A DNA stretch of 41,346 nt from Parachlorella kessleri (Eukaryota; Chlorophyta; Trebouxiophyceae; Chlorellales; Chlorellaceae), in contig BBXU01000037.1 of NCBI GenBank assembly GCA_001598975.1, positions 1-41,346 on the forward strand. Direction: 5' to 3'. The notes beneath the pieces were generated by a model. That model saw only the letters and a program-made list of their open reading frames with translations, was not told the origin of the DNA and made no database searches. The position numbers were made by a program, and so were the translations under genes. This document shows positions 1 to 11,471 of this stretch, one piece after another (the stretch's first letter is position 1; each line of letters opens with the position of its first letter).

Positions 1-399
1 GGGGGGAGGCAGCCTGTGCCGCTGTGGTGTCTCTGTGGCCCCCGCTGCTGGCAGCACTAGCTCGTGGCTGAAAGGTGGCACGCTGGGGATGCTGTGCAGG
101 ACGAGGTGCAAGTCCAGGGCGGCATGGGATGCACCGCCGTGGGAGGACCCAGGCAGCACGGCTAGCCACGCATCTTCTTCAGGTCAGCCACAAGTCAGCC
201 ACTCCATGCGCAAGTTTCACCCCGAAGCCCAGCCCAGCGCCACCGCACCACACACCCAATGAATGTTCCCTCATGCCACAGCCCGGCACCTCACATCTGC
301 CATTGGCATTAAACCCATCCTGCCGTTCACACTCCCAACACAACCTTCAATGTACTCCTACACAGCCAGGCAGCCAGCAAAGCCGGCCGGCCCGCCCAC

Positions 400-1270
400 C
401 TCCAGCATGTTCTCCTCCAGGATAAAGTGCTTGCGCCAGGTCTGCGTCACGTTCTGCTTGATGGCGCACCCCGGGGGGCCGTAGTCGTAGAACCCCGCCA
501 CGCTGCCGTAGATCTTGAAAGAGGGGATGAAGAAGAGCCGCCGCTCCAGGGCGTTCAGCTGCACAGGGCGGGGCACTGGGAAGAACCTGGGCCAGCTGTG
601 CTGGGCGGGGGGCGAGCTCGCTGTCCGCCGGCTGCTGCTGCTGCCACCGATGCTGCTGCTGCTGCTACTAGGCTCTGCACCTCAGCTGCAGTAGGGCCAA
701 GCTGAGCGGAAATAGTCTCCCTCCCACAAAAATGCATTGAGGCTTAATTCCATGACACATAGTGTTTGGCACAGGCCTGGCTTGCCATCCACCCAACCAC
801 CAGCAAAATGCTCACAGACCAGCAGGCCTCACCAGGTTGGCACGGAAGGCCTCCTTGTTGGCGGAGGCCGTCTTGCCAGTGACATCCTCATAGGCCTGCA
901 GTTGGATGCAATATGTAGCAGCGTATAACCCGTGGTGACCTGGGCCTCTAGTGTGCACCCTCTTGCAACCAGCAACGCCTCCGGCAGTACTGCTATGATG
1001 TGATCAATCACCTTCTGCTTCTTCTCCATATCGATCTTGAGGTTCTTCAGCTGCTCAATGGCCTCATCGACCGCCTCCTGCACAGCCGTAACCCCACATG
1101 TGACGCCCCCGCATGTCCACGCGACACAGGGAGGCCTAGCCGGGTGCCGACCATCGTACCTTCTGAACCTTGCCATCCTTCAGCGAGGCCTTCAGTGACC
1201 GAACAGTGTCGCCCTGCTTAGTTACCGCTTCCTGGGCATCCAAGTACGCCTTCTCGAGGTCAGCCGTCAT
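400..1270 (-). CDS. Glycyl-tRNA synthetase, eukaryotic type, N-terminal part (gene continues past the left edge)
   Basis: Charges tRNA-Gly with glycine in the cytosol, possibly also in organelles. Four exons read on the minus strand: 1270-1160, 1077-1012, 895-833 and 558-400, all joining in phase 0 with GT-AG introns, giving 133 residues. The first two exons (residues 1-59) form a WHEP-type helix pair, with KQGDTVRSLKAS followed by EAIEQLKNLK. Residues 81-133 are the start of the class II catalytic core, with LERRLFFIPSFKIYG, AGFYDYGPPGCAIK and HFILEENMLE, close to plant GlyRS as I remember it. The start ATG at 1270 is the first before the WHEP helix, and no targeting peptide is visible. After 400 a GT donor opens an intron that runs at least to base 1; the expected next segment (motif around CPCVTPEV) is not found in 1-399 in any minus frame, so the rest should lie outside the window. 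The gene is divergent from the one starting at 1585. Confidence 0.92.
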
Positions 1271-1584
1271 GGTGCGCAGGCGGCTGGGTCCCCAAGCAAT
1301 GCAGCCACCAACCTTGCTATCGTTTAGAGGTTCAGCAAGCCGTATCGTTGCTCCTTCTGCAACGAGGTGGGATCGGGTTCCCTTCCCGCTCTCTCCGACA
1401 AGGCATCAGTTTGGGACCCATCTCAGTGCAGCTTTCCACTCGTAGTGAGCGTCAGCACCGGATTGCAAGGTTCCGGAGCCATGCACTGGTTTAGCTAGCA
1501 CGCACGTATAGATATAGGGGCTCGTCCCTGCGGCGAGCTTGTTGCCAGGGTGCTTTACCCCTGCATGGTTGCCAGGTAGCAACC
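1271..1584. promoter_or_regulatory. Intergenic region between two divergent genes, probable bidirectional promoter
   Basis: These 314 bases separate the GlyRS start (minus) from the proposed start of the 1585 gene (plus). No clear TATA box or repeat was seen. The promoter role is inferred only from the head-to-head arrangement. Confidence 0.35.
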
Positions 1585-3780
1585 ATGGTGAGCATCGCCC
1601 AGGACTTGCAGTGCGTCTCACCCCAGGTGCGCGACAGGTTAGCTTGCCAGCGGTGAAGAGCCTGATGGGGGCGTGTCTGTTTGTAAGGCCAACTTGAACA
1701 GCCATACTGGTATGCTATTGACACGCTGACTGTGTAGAACCTTGCCTCAACATCCCGCCCCCATTCCTGCCCTGGGCACCCCCGCCCCCCTCTCAGGCGC
1801 TGGACCCTGCTGTCCAAATCCTGGTGCAAGACCAGCTGTTCATATCAGCTGTCAGGGACGGCGCCCTGCACTCAGCAGCCATAGCAGCTGTGCGGCTGCT
1901 TAAGGTGAGGTGCATAGGGACGGCAGAGGGCAGCTGTGAGCTCACGTGCTTGCCTAGTTCAAGCTCCCTAGTTGTCCGGGGGGAGCAAGCTGACGCCAAT
2001 GCGCTCATCGGGATCCTATCTAGGCTATTCTGTAATGCAAGTTGGTGCTGATAAGCATGCTGATCAGCAGCAGCCGAATCTTCTCCGCAGCCACACCTGA
2101 GTCCTGCCGATGTTAAGCGGGCAGCGGACAGGAGGACCGTCTTCTCCGAGGGTGATGTCGTGGAAGGTGCGGCACTCGACTCGCTTGGGCAGGTGGTGCC
2201 CTGCATGGTGTGTCTTGGAAGACCAGAAGAAGGTCATGTGGCCTGTGCCTGGGATCTAGCACACTGACAGCAGCTGAGAAGGAAGCACGGGCCGGCGTGA
2301 GCTAGTGTGGCCTATGCAGCCCGCCATGCTTCAGCTGGTCCCAGCGCGCACCTTCAAGACGGAGCCCTCCAGCCCTTGCCTTGGAGCCTGCCCTCAAGCT
2401 CTTGCACTTCCCTCACGCAACCCACACACCCCAGGTTGTTTTGGTGCAGGGTGCACGCTGCGCCATGTTGCCACCAGCCCCGCCGCTGTCGCTGCCCCCC
2501 TCAGCGTGGTGCCGCTGCCGCGGCCGGTGCTGTGTGACCCGCGGCTGCGCGAGCTGGTGCGCAGCATCCGGCAGGAGGCGCTGCAGATCGAGGACCTGGT
2601 GCCCTGGACCTCGGTGCGGCGCACGTGGCGCAACCGGCGCACCGCTTGGCGGCGGCAGGTCAAGACGGGGGAGGCGGTGCCGGACCTGGCGCTACGGCTC
2701 AAGGTGAGAGGGCTGCCCGAGGGGCAGCGAGGGCTTGGATGTGCTTACTGTTGACGGAGAGTTGCCTGTGGCTGACCTGCCACCGCGGCAGGTGGTGGTG
2801 TTGAGGTTGCGCACCCTGTGATGTGGGTAAGTGTGGGGCTGTCGGGGAGGAGCATTGGAGAAGCATTTTCGAAAAGGGCGCGAGGGGCCGATGACCCTGC
2901 AGCACACCGGGTGACTGGCGCCTTGGGCAGGTGGGGCGTTAAGGCCTGGTGGGAAGTGGGGCGCTGGGCTCCCAGGCCAGCGTGTGCTGCTAGGCGTTGC
3001 GTTCCCAGGCAGCTTTCACATAGCAGCGCCCTGCTGCAACACCTTGCCAAACTGGCGGGCAACACCGCTGGGAACATGGTGCAAGATGGAGCCGCGGGCA
3101 TGGTTTCCCCTGCTCGGTTCCATTGTCGACTCCCCACTCCTGTGCAGGAGCTGCGGGCGGCCTTGCTGACCGACGAGCCCGGGTGCTTTGGTGGTTGTGG
3201 CCAAGCCTGGCGGGTGCAGCTGGACGCGTGCATCCAGGGCCGAGGCAGCCACCATGCTTTAGCTAGTGTCTGGGAGGAGCTTAAGGGCTCCATCAAGGCA
3301 TGGCTAGACATCCGGGACCGCCCAGCGGACGGGCCATCCTCTGCTGCGGCGCTGCATCTGGGGGCCAGCGCTGTGCGCGCTGTGCGGGCCATGGCAGACG
3401 CAGCCGCTGCCACAACTGCAGGGAGCGCCGAAAGCAGCGGCGGCACTGGGGATGGGGACACCTACCAGCCATGGGGGTGCGATGAGGACAGCGCCATGCT
3501 ACAAGTGCCGCTGGAGAGCATTCTCAACTACAGCAGGGAAGGCCTGGCGTCGGTGCAGCAGGCCATCGACTTTGAGCGGCGGGTTGCCCTTGCGGCCCAG
3601 CAGCAGCAGCAGCCGGACGCCGGTGCAGGCGGGGGGGCAGGCGAGGCGGGGCCTACTGTCATGGCATCCTACTTCAAGAGCCTCCACTCAGGCTGGGACG
3701 ATAGCGAGTTCGGCAGCTATCCGACGGGGGAACCGGACCATGGGAGTGACGCAACCGACCTAGACTCTGACTTTGACTGA
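1585..3780 (+). CDS. Protein of unknown function, possibly with a WHIM/D-TOX-like region, acidic C-terminus
   Basis: I do not recognise this protein. A consistent five-exon model is 1585-1626, 1797-1904, 2091-2192, 2335-2703 and 3148-3780, all in phase 0 and about 417 residues. The start ATG at 1585 lies in a good context (AACCATGG). Exons 2, 3 and 5 are bounded by clear AG and GT sites; the acceptor of exon 4 is uncertain (2320, 2335 and others are possible). The middle has helical, Trp/Arg-rich sequence (PWTSVRRTWRNRRTAWRR, then ELRAALL and a second W-rich helix) that loosely recalls the WHIM/D-TOX segments of plant chromatin-remodeller partners such as RLT and MBD9; this is an impression, not an assignment. 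The C-terminus has a Gln run, then GWDDSEFGSYP and ends DLDSDFD. It is divergent from GlyRS. The coding nature is fairly sure; the function is unknown. Confidence 0.6.
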
Positions 3781-4665
3781 CTGACAGTGTGCCCAAGATG
3801 TCCTTCAATGAAACATGGCATTGACTGACCGAGAGCTTGTTTTCTGGGGACAGAGGCCAAGAGTTATGAACATGAACAGCTCACCTGAGTGCCGGGGGTG
3901 TATTGGGGCTGAGTATCCCTGCCCTCTGTTGGGGGGGAAGTATTGTATTCTGACCTGCTTCAAAGAAGGGGAGGGGCGGTTACTGATGTGATTTGAACTG
4001 TTCCGGAATCACGAGGCATGCTCTGCACCGCTGCCAAACCTGTGGCTGGCTATGCTGGTGGTGGTGACTGTATATCATTTCGTGCGGCCCTGCCGGCTTG
4101 CTGCTGGTGGTCTTTAAGTGTAGCTGAATGATTGTCAAGCCGGCTCGCCCTGTATGTCTGGCGTATGGGTGGATTGCTTTTTGGGTAAGGCATCCGGTGT
4201 TCCATCTTAAGCTCTATTGGTTCGTTGCCTGTTGTACCTGACATCCATTCAGGCCTGGTCCCAATGGAATATCCCGCCTTTTATCTCAGCTATTGAGGCC
4301 ACTGTTCACCCTGACATATCCTGATTATTTTGGAACCCCATTGCTGCAGCCATGTAACAAGATATGGATTGGCTCAGCACTCAGGCAAGACTCAGGCTCA
4401 TTCTGCATCCAGCACTGTCACTCCAGACCAGCCCAGCTCTCATTCCCTGTTCGCACTATCTGCCACCCATGCTAATATGGATTGGCATGGGGCATGCGCA
4501 AAGGTTGGTCCCGACTGACATGTCCCATCCCAGGTGTGAGCTGAACAGAGGAGGCAGAGCTAGAGCTGACAATGCAGGCTCAAGAAACCCATACCAGTTC
4601 TCGAGATAGCAGCCGTCTTGCTAAGGTGTTGGTGCCTGCAAGAGTCAGTGTTGCGGCTTAGCCCC
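3781..4665. other. Intergenic stretch, no gene seen
   Basis: This is AT-richer than the genes, with no convincing exon on either strand. It should contain the 3' UTR of the 1585-3780 gene. A TGTAA lies at 4353-4357, but that is about 570 bases past the stop, so its use as a poly(A) signal is doubtful. Confidence 0.5.
4656..4665. repeat. Left target-site duplication of the foldback element
   Basis: GCTTAGCCCC occurs here and again at 5148-5157, immediately outside the inverted ends of the element. The match continues for three more bases (AGG), but on the left those bases already belong to the element's own AGGGTT end, so ten bases is the more likely duplication length. Confidence 0.7.
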
Positions 4666-5147
4666 AGGGTTGCTTTTTTTGGCGATTTCGCCAACTTTTG
4701 GCGACAAAATGAGCGTTGGGCGGCTTTTTAGGCGACGGCGCGTAAGCTGCCGTCGCCTAAAAATTGGCGAAATTTTGATAGCTGGGCCGAAGGCCCGGCG
4801 CCAAACTGGTGCCAAGAATCAGCCACCCTCGCCTAAAGTCAATATAGGATGGCAGGACATCTGGTCAAGTGAGGTGCAGTGACTGATCCCTTGGCTGATC
4901 CAGCTAGGTTTCATGCGCACAGACACGCCCTGATCACTTGTTTTCATGCAACAAGTCTAAGGAGCAACACCGGGGCCAGCTTCAACAACCCAGGGCCAAA
5001 CCAGGAGCCCAAATTTCTGAGACCGTGGTGCCAAAACCTTGGTGCCAAATTAAGGTTTCCGGGGCCAAGGTTTTGGCACCAAAGTAACTTTTTGCGCCAT
5101 GGCCGGTGCCAAACGTCGCCAAACTCTTAAACGAAAAAAGAAACCCT
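4666..5147. mobile_element. Non-autonomous foldback/MITE-like DNA element, possibly Mutator-like
   Basis: A 482-base element with inverted ends: the left end starts AGGGTTGCTTTTTT and the right end, read from the other strand, starts AGGGTTTCTTTTTT. It is flanked by a 10-base direct repeat (4656-4665 and 5148-5157), the mark of an insertion. Inside are strong hairpins: 15-base perfect arms at 4725-4739 and 4749-4763 around a 9-base loop, and 16-base perfect arms at 5027-5042 and 5065-5080. Motifs GGCGA/TCGCC and GGTGCCAA/TTGGCACC recur in both orientations. There is no coding capacity, so any transposase would act from elsewhere. A 9-11 base duplication is typical of the Mutator superfamily, which is why I suggest it; the ends do not prove the family. 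Confidence 0.7.
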
Positions 5148-5157
5148 GCTTAGCCCC
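5148..5157. repeat. Right target-site duplication of the foldback element
   Basis: This is an exact copy of 4656-4665, directly after the element's right end (AAACCCT). Confidence 0.7.
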
Positions 5158-5469
5158 AGGCAACCTTGCAAATGAATCTCATGCAGACACAGAGCTGTTT
5201 GCAGCCCTGTATACCCGTACCTCCTCTTTGATCGCATTACCTGCCACTCTAAATAACATCTGAGTAAAGCCAGGCTGCCTGCGCCCCTCAAAGTGAGCAT
5301 AGCATGCCAAACACGGTCTTGTCAGTGCAAAACTCTATGAGACACACGGCTGCATACGTAAGTAAACACACACTTCAAACAAGTGAACGACGCGAAACTT
5401 TTGTATCGGCCAACGTGCATGACCCGTTGCATGCGTTAGCGCAGGTGCTGGCTTAGCTATTGGAAAGAA
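5158..5469. promoter_or_regulatory. Region upstream of LTV1
   Basis: These 312 bases between the mobile element and the LTV1 start codon have no exon on either strand. They presumably hold the LTV1 promoter and 5' UTR. No TATA box was identified. Confidence 0.35.
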
Positions 5470-8400
5470 ATGGGAAAGAAGAAGTCCTTCATCGATAAGA
5501 GGAGCGCTGTGACCTACAGCCTCATATACCGCAGCACCGAGGATGCGGATGCAGAGCCTGAGAGAGTGCTCGTGGAAGCAGACAAAGGCGTGGGCATAGG
5601 CAAGCCCGACCTTGAAGTTGCAGCACACGCAGCCTCGGGCCGCAGGTGAGGCCAACTGACCTCCGCTTGGGGGGCACCCTTGAAGGGCAGCAGCACCCCT
5701 CCCTGTAGATATGACTTGCATTTTATGGCTACCCTCCTGTTTGTGCTCATCAGCCAGCTGCGCTGCCTGTGAATGAGAGCCAGCCTGCGCCACTGGCCAC
5801 CTGGCTGTGCTCCAGCAGGTACCCTCCTGGGCACCCGCTGGCCTGGCTGGAAGACGAGGTGGCAGGCCGGCAGGGCGAGCTCTCCGAGGAGCGGCGGCGG
5901 GAGCTGCTGGAGCTGGGCTTCCCAGATGACGGCTACGACTACCTGCGCCACATGCGCACGGTCGGCAGGGGCGGCGCCAGCCTGGAGAGCCTGGCAGCTC
6001 CTGCTCCCGAGAGCAGCACTGCCGGCGGGGGTGCCGGCGCAGCGGAGCCGCGGGAGGAGCCTGGCCTAGCAGGTGCGGCAGCTGCAGGCGGGGACATGCT
6101 AGCCCCCTGGGCTGGGTGAGGGGGGCCTAACCATGCAGGTTCGGCAGCCTTTAGCGGGACACATGCTACTCCCTGCCTGAGCTCCAGCGGGCGGGGATAA
6201 AGGGATGGCTGCCGGCAGCAGGGGCGCCAGCATGTGGCTGCGCACCTCACAGCAGGTGTCATTTTCTTTTCTGCCTACCAGCTGGGCGATGTCAAATCTT
6301 GCTATATTCCATGGCCTTAACACAATGCATTCGTGGCTTGGCTCTGCCCGCTGCTGCGCAGGCCCCTCGGTCTTCGTCCCCGCTGTCGAGATTGCCGCGC
6401 CGGAGGAGGATGTGCGCCTGTTTGACGCCAGCCGGCTGACGGTGCTGCAGCCGGTGGAGCAGGAGGAGGCGGCAGCTGGGCTGATGGGAGGCGTGACAGC
6501 GTTCTCCCGCCAGAAGCGGGCAGCACATGGTGCAGGTGGGCTGCCCGCTGGATCATGGGTCTTGTGGTCGTCCGGGCCGCTCGAGTGTTGGGTGCCTGCT
6601 GGACTGGACGAGCCGGTCTGCTTGGGGTTGGGTGGTGGAAGGGCGGTGGACTTGCTGACCGCCAGGTTAGTGCAGTCTTGGTGTGAGCAATTGCAAAGAC
6701 CTACCCCTGCAGGGCTGGGCGCGGGCCTTGTTGCTGGCCATGCATGAGTGAGCTCTGAATGCCCGCAAGGCATGCAATGCCGGTGCACCTCCCCTGGCTT
6801 GCCGTAAACTGCACAGGGTACATTTTGGCATTTGCCCAGCTGGCCGCTATACGGTGAACTGTGTCCTATGATGGTTTAGGAAGCCAGCCCGCAATCGAAA
6901 GATGCGAGACGGACCTGCCACCCTCCTTGACCTTGGGTTAAGGATTAAGCGGGTGCTATTTGTGCCCGTTGCTATGCAGTCCAGCGTGAGATAGCGGAGC
7001 TGGATGAGCTGATGAGGCAGATGGAGGACGGTGTGGAGGAGGAGGGCGAGCAAGGGGCAGAGGGCGTGGGCGACTTGCTGGACGACTTCATCATCACTGC
7101 AACGGAGGTGATTGGGTGGGCGGGTGCTGGGGTGTCACCAGGTGTTGGGGCAGGCGGCAGGCATGGTGCCGGTGGGTGCTGATAGAGACTGTTTTCAGGG
7201 TTATGAGCGGCTTGCCTGTGTGGCGGCTACAACAAGGGCCGCTGAAGAGAGCTAACGGGCCCTTCAAGGACGTGGATGGGAGATGTCTGTTGATATGCCT
7301 GCCCACTTTGTCAGCTCACAGCCCTCCACTGCAAGCCTGTCTGGCTGTCGAGATACCGGGGCAGCGTCTCCAAGCTCTGTGGTAGCCCAGCCCGCACCCT
7401 GAAAGTCCAAGCATGGAGCATGAAACACTGCTTGAGTGCAGGTCGATCAAGCCCAGGAGCACAGCCAGGTGGAGGGCAGCGAGGGCAGCTCAGCCTCAGA
7501 CTTGGAATCTTATGACCCTGATGGCTCGGACCTGGAGTCGGACTCTGTGAGCGGCAGCGAGGGAGGGGAGGAGCGAGGGGCGGCAGGGCATGCCGGCGGC
7601 AGCAGCCGCGGGCCTGGCAGGCCTGGCAGCATTGCGTCCACCTACTGGCGAGACGAGCGGCAGGACCGCAAGGAGCTGCTGGCAGTCATTGATGAGAGGT
7701 AGGATGAGGGCTCTGGGTATGCCACAGGTGCTGGCCAGTACGGGGGGAGCGCTGTACTCTGGGCGTTGAAGGTTGGGGTCGCACTGCATGCTGGCACGCG
7801 TAATGACACAGGCGTTGGTGCTCCTTCTTGGCACCCGACTAGCAGATCCACCTTATGGGGTGGCATCTGGTGGTCCAAGCATCTTTTTGAGGGTCAAGTA
7901 TGGTGGCGGGATAGGTGTGCAAACTTCCTTTGATGGCTACTAGGCCGGCTGACAGGTGCCCCAGGGGACCTGGCAATGTGTCTGTCAGCAGTATGTGATG
8001 CTGGGGCTTTTGCAGGTTTGAGCACCTTGCCCTGGAGTATGACGAGGATGAAATTGGGGAGATGGATGACCAGGAGGACGAGATTAGGGGCCGTGCTACC
8101 CTGAACGACTTCCAGGGTATCATAAACGAGTTTGCGGCCTCCCGCTCTCAATCACAGAGAGCTTACGAGGTCAGTTTGGACGTGCTTGACATTGTTGTTG
8201 CTGGGCGCTGCAGCACCTAACATTGCCTGCACCAACAGTGGGCGTAGTGAGACACCGGTTATGACCGGCTGGGCAGTAAAACTTTGGAGCCCAAGAGAGT
8301 GCTGAAGGATGCGGTACACCAAACTATGCGTGTTGCATCCAGCTAGGGAGCCTGCCACCTGCCTGGGCTTCCTGCGGGAAAGCCATGAACCCCAGCTATC

Positions 8401-10007
8401 CGGGCAAACCGCTGTGTAATCGCAGGACAATGTGCCATACCATGCTCCTGGGTACCGCTCAGTCATCAGCCAACAGCTTGAGAATGCCGGCCTCAGCGAT
8501 GATGACGCCGATGTGGCGGTGCAGAAGGTGAACGTCCCAGCAGGCCTGGCGGCCCCCAGGGGGACCTTGGGGCCGTGCCGCTGGCGGGCTGCCAGCTTTG
8601 CCAGTGAAGCTCTTCCCTCATGCATCCTGCAGCGATCGTACATGTGGGGAGGGAGGTGTATCGCTGGCGCAGGCGGTCCTGCTGGCCTTACTCTTTGTGA
8701 GTTAACTGGTGCTGTTGCGTGTTGTGGAGCTCTTTCCTTTCGCTGTGCTCTCGTTCACTGACTGCTGTCTGCAATGCTCTGCTGCTCCCTAGGCACATGA
8801 GGCACTGCGGCGAGCCGAGGAAACCCCCGACGAGCGCCGTATTGAACAGAAGGCCGCTGTGTGGGTGGATGACGGTGCCGCTCTGCGGGAGAGATGGGAC
8901 TGCGAGTCGGTGCTGAGCCTGCGGTCGAACCTGGACAACCACCCAGGGAAGATCCAGGACCCTGGCCGGCTGCGCAAGGGCGGTGCAGCGCTGGCTGGTA
9001 GCGGCACTGCAGCCAAGGTGGGTGAAGTGATAGGGCGAGGATTAATGCAGCAGCATGTGGCTTCCTTCTTGGGTGGGGTCCTGGGTTGCCACACTACCTA
9101 CATGTTCCAGCAGGTGGTTGCACGGGCAGGTGGGTAATGCTTCTTCAGGCACGCAACTGACACTTGTGTAAGGCCTGTGTCATTAATGATGCGCCCGCCG
9201 ATAACCACAACAAGTGCTGTCAGGCCGTCCCAGCCCAGCAGCCCCCCCGGGCAACCAGCTGCGCCTTGGCCGGGTGTGCTGTGCAGGTGGTGGCGCAGGG
9301 CATGATCAAGCTGGGGAGGCACGGCATCCCCATGGGGGTCTTGCCCGGCAAGCCCACCGCAGCAGCACTGCGCAGGCTGGACGAGCGTGCGGCAGCGGAA
9401 GCACCCACAGCAGCGGAAGCACCCACAGAGGCGCAGCGGACAAGCAGCAGCAGTGAGGAGGGCAGTGAGGAGGGCGCCGCCGTGGAGCAGGGGGCGGCAG
9501 CTGCTGGGCAGAGGCGAGACAAGGGGGAGACCGCCGAGGAGAAGAAAGCGCGGAAGGCGGCTGTCAAGGAAGCCAAGGTGGGTGCCCCAGTGAGGTTGCT
9601 TACAGACTGGCTTGGGGTTGTCCTTGGCAGGCGGGTGTATATCTGGCTGGTCCGGGTGTGCATGCAGGGCGGGCTGGTGCTGCATGCATCGCGCGTGTCA
9701 CTGAGCAGCGTATGTAGGCATGGCGTGGCTTAGGTGAGTGCTGGGTCGCATGGTGCACCTTGCTCGCTGCTGCTGCCCGCAGCTATATTGGGCATCGATC
9801 GAGTTGATAGGACCTGGGCTTGCTTGCATGTGCATCACCCACCCCAATGGCAGCCTCCTCACCTGCGCATCTGTTATTTGAAACCCTTTGCAGCGTGAAG
9901 CACGCGCAGCTAAGAAGGACTTGAAGCAGATGTTTAAACAGGAGTCAGCCAAAGCGCAGCGCAGGGCAGCCACAGCGCAGGTGCAGCCAGCGCTGCGGAT
10001 TGCTTAA
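5470..10007 (+). CDS. LTV1: LTV1 homologue, 40S ribosomal subunit assembly and export factor
   Basis: Ltv1 binds pre-40S particles, helps their nuclear export and late maturation, and is released by casein-kinase phosphorylation in yeast. Ten exons: 5470-5645, 5819-6072, 6362-6535, 6980-7107, 7442-7698, 8016-8169, 8426-8527, 8793-9017, 9287-9577 and 9894-10007. All phases agree and give 624 residues, longer than the roughly 460-475 of yeast and human. Family marks are the N-terminus MGKKKSFIDKRSAVTYSLIY, then FPDDGYDYLRHM, VFVPAVE, an acidic Ser-rich middle, ALEYDEDEIGEMDDQ, and a basic coiled C-terminal tail (EKKARKAAVKEAK, REARAAKKDLKQMFKQE). Extra length comes from Ala/Gly/Glu linkers, including an 18-base tandem duplication in exon 9. 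A TGTAA at 10202-10206 may serve as poly(A) signal. The identity is secure; single splice sites could shift by a few codons. Confidence 0.92.
9392..9427 (+). repeat. 18-base tandem duplication inside LTV1 exon 9
   Basis: The unit GCAGCGGAAGCACCCACA occurs twice in a row (9392-9409, 9410-9427). It is in frame and encodes a repeated A-E-A-P-T motif in a linker of LTV1. Confidence 0.9.
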
Positions 10008-10768
10008 GCAGGAAGGTGGCTGGCCATGCGATGGAGTCTAGCGATTGCATTTCACTACGGTATACGTGGTCGGCCTAGCAGTAAATCACCGCTAGGCCCT
10101 GCCTGGTTTCAGTTCGGTAATTGTTCTCTAGGCTCAAGAGTCCTGTCCATCTGGTGCAGTTGTTTGTGTGAGCTTGCAGTTCCCGGTGTATGCTACGAGT
10201 ATGTAAAACGGCTAATGCACCTGTCCCATGACCGGGTTTTGCAAGTAGCGGCGAGGTGGCTAGCAGGTACTGCTCAGAGCATCATTCCTGCCAGGTTACT
10301 CACCAAAGGCATCTTTGTCTTGTGAGTCAGGTTATCGATCTATTGTTGGAGTTGCCACTTGGGCAGACGAGAGGCTCTCAATTGGCAGTCCCAAGTGGTG
10401 CTAGCACAGCGCTGTGGCGTATGTGCTGCGTGTGAGCTGCCAAAATATAGCTAGCCCTCACGGACGTCCATCTTCTCCTTGCAATGTATTCTCGATCAAG
10501 CTTGGTTAAATCTCAGTCCCCAATAGCAGTGCTGCTCAAGCCGCTCAGTGCCCTCTGCTTGCTGCATGCTTTGCTTGTACGGTTGAACCTCCGTCCAAGG
10601 GTTGCCGCCATGATGCCATGCTGCGGCAAGCCTTGAAAAACCGGCCGATGTACCTTGTTAATTTCACATCTCGTAAGGCCAAGTTTACTGCACATAGAAT
10701 TATCATCTCGTTGTTGCGTCCTCGGCCCTGATCACATCCCATCAAGCAGTCCTAGTGCCCAGGCCAGT
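10008..10768. other. Intergenic, LTV1 3' region and RPA3 upstream region
   Basis: The 761 bases hold no convincing exon. The left part should be LTV1 3' UTR, with TGTAA at 10202-10206. The right part should carry the RPA3 promoter. Nothing else was recognised. Confidence 0.45.
10202..10206 (+). promoter_or_regulatory. Possible LTV1 poly(A) signal TGTAA
   Basis: TGTAA is the usual chlorophyte polyadenylation motif. It lies about 195 bases past the LTV1 stop codon, a plausible 3' UTR length. The pentamer is short and may occur by chance. Confidence 0.4.
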
Positions 10769-11352
10769 ATGCAGCAACAACAGTCGTTCGACATGACCAA
10801 CACCACGCCTCGGGTGAACTCCGCCTTAATGGGCCGCTTCGTGGGCAAGCGTGTGAAGCTGGTGGGGCAGGTGGCTGGCATCAACGGCTCCACAATCACC
10901 CTAAAAGCGGCAGACCAGGGCACCATAGAGGTTCACTTGTCAGCATCAGCACCCACCGACCAGTTTGTGGAGTTTGAGGGCCTGGTGGAGAGCCCAAACG
11001 TGCTGCGGGAGGAGAGCCACGTTGGGTTCGGCAACAGCTTTGGTGAGTCTTGCAGCAGCGAGGCTGAGTGTTTGTAAACGTGCAGCTGCAAAACCTGGTG
11101 GCAGCCTTGAGGCCGGCCGTGTGTAGGACTGGGCAAGTTGTTGCTGTTGTTGTTGTAAGTTGGAATGATAGCCACCGGTGGTGTCGAATAGAGACGGGGT
11201 TGTGCAACAGGATAGCAGCTTCAAGGCGTGACGCACACCCAGTCAGTGCTGTAAGTTTGAGACTTCCGTCATGCTGCCTTGCAGATCTAAATAACTACAA
11301 CGAGCTCTGTAACCTAGCAGCCAAGGACTTTGCAGCTATCTTCGCATCATGA
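10769..11352 (+). CDS. RPA3: Replication protein A 14-kDa subunit (RPA3), OB-fold protein
   Basis: This is the smallest subunit of the nuclear single-stranded DNA-binding trimer RPA, which acts in replication, repair and recombination. Two exons, 10769-11042 and 11285-11352, join in phase 1 and give 113 residues, the usual size. Family marks are PRVNSALMGRFVGKRVKLVG at the start of the OB fold, a strand rich in VEFEGLVES, and the C-terminal helix DLNNYNELCNLAAKDFAAIF. I chose the ATG at 10769 because the frame upstream contains no family-like sequence; a second in-frame ATG lies eight codons later. A TGTAA at 11472-11476 fits as poly(A) signal. The gene converges on the minus-strand gene that ends at 11542. 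Confidence 0.93.
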
Positions 11353-11471
11353 CTTCGTCTGGACCCATTAGCTCAAGCTCAGCAGCACCAGCACCCTTTA
11401 TCAAGAGGATGCCTCGAATTGAGTTTTAAAAGGGGAAGGAGGCAGGGTGGACCTAGGCTGTTATGCGTAGC

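Noticed and set aside
1..184. Minus-strand stretch open for about 60 codons at the left edge (PEEDAWLAVLPG and onward).
   Set aside because: It does not resemble the missing GlyRS segment or any family I know, and it has no confirmed start or splice sites. It may be plain intron sequence.
4656..5160. Treating the flanking direct repeat as 13 bases and the element as LTR-like.
   Set aside because: The last three bases coincide with the element's own AGGGTT end, and the ends are inverted, not direct. A DNA element with a 10-base duplication fits better.
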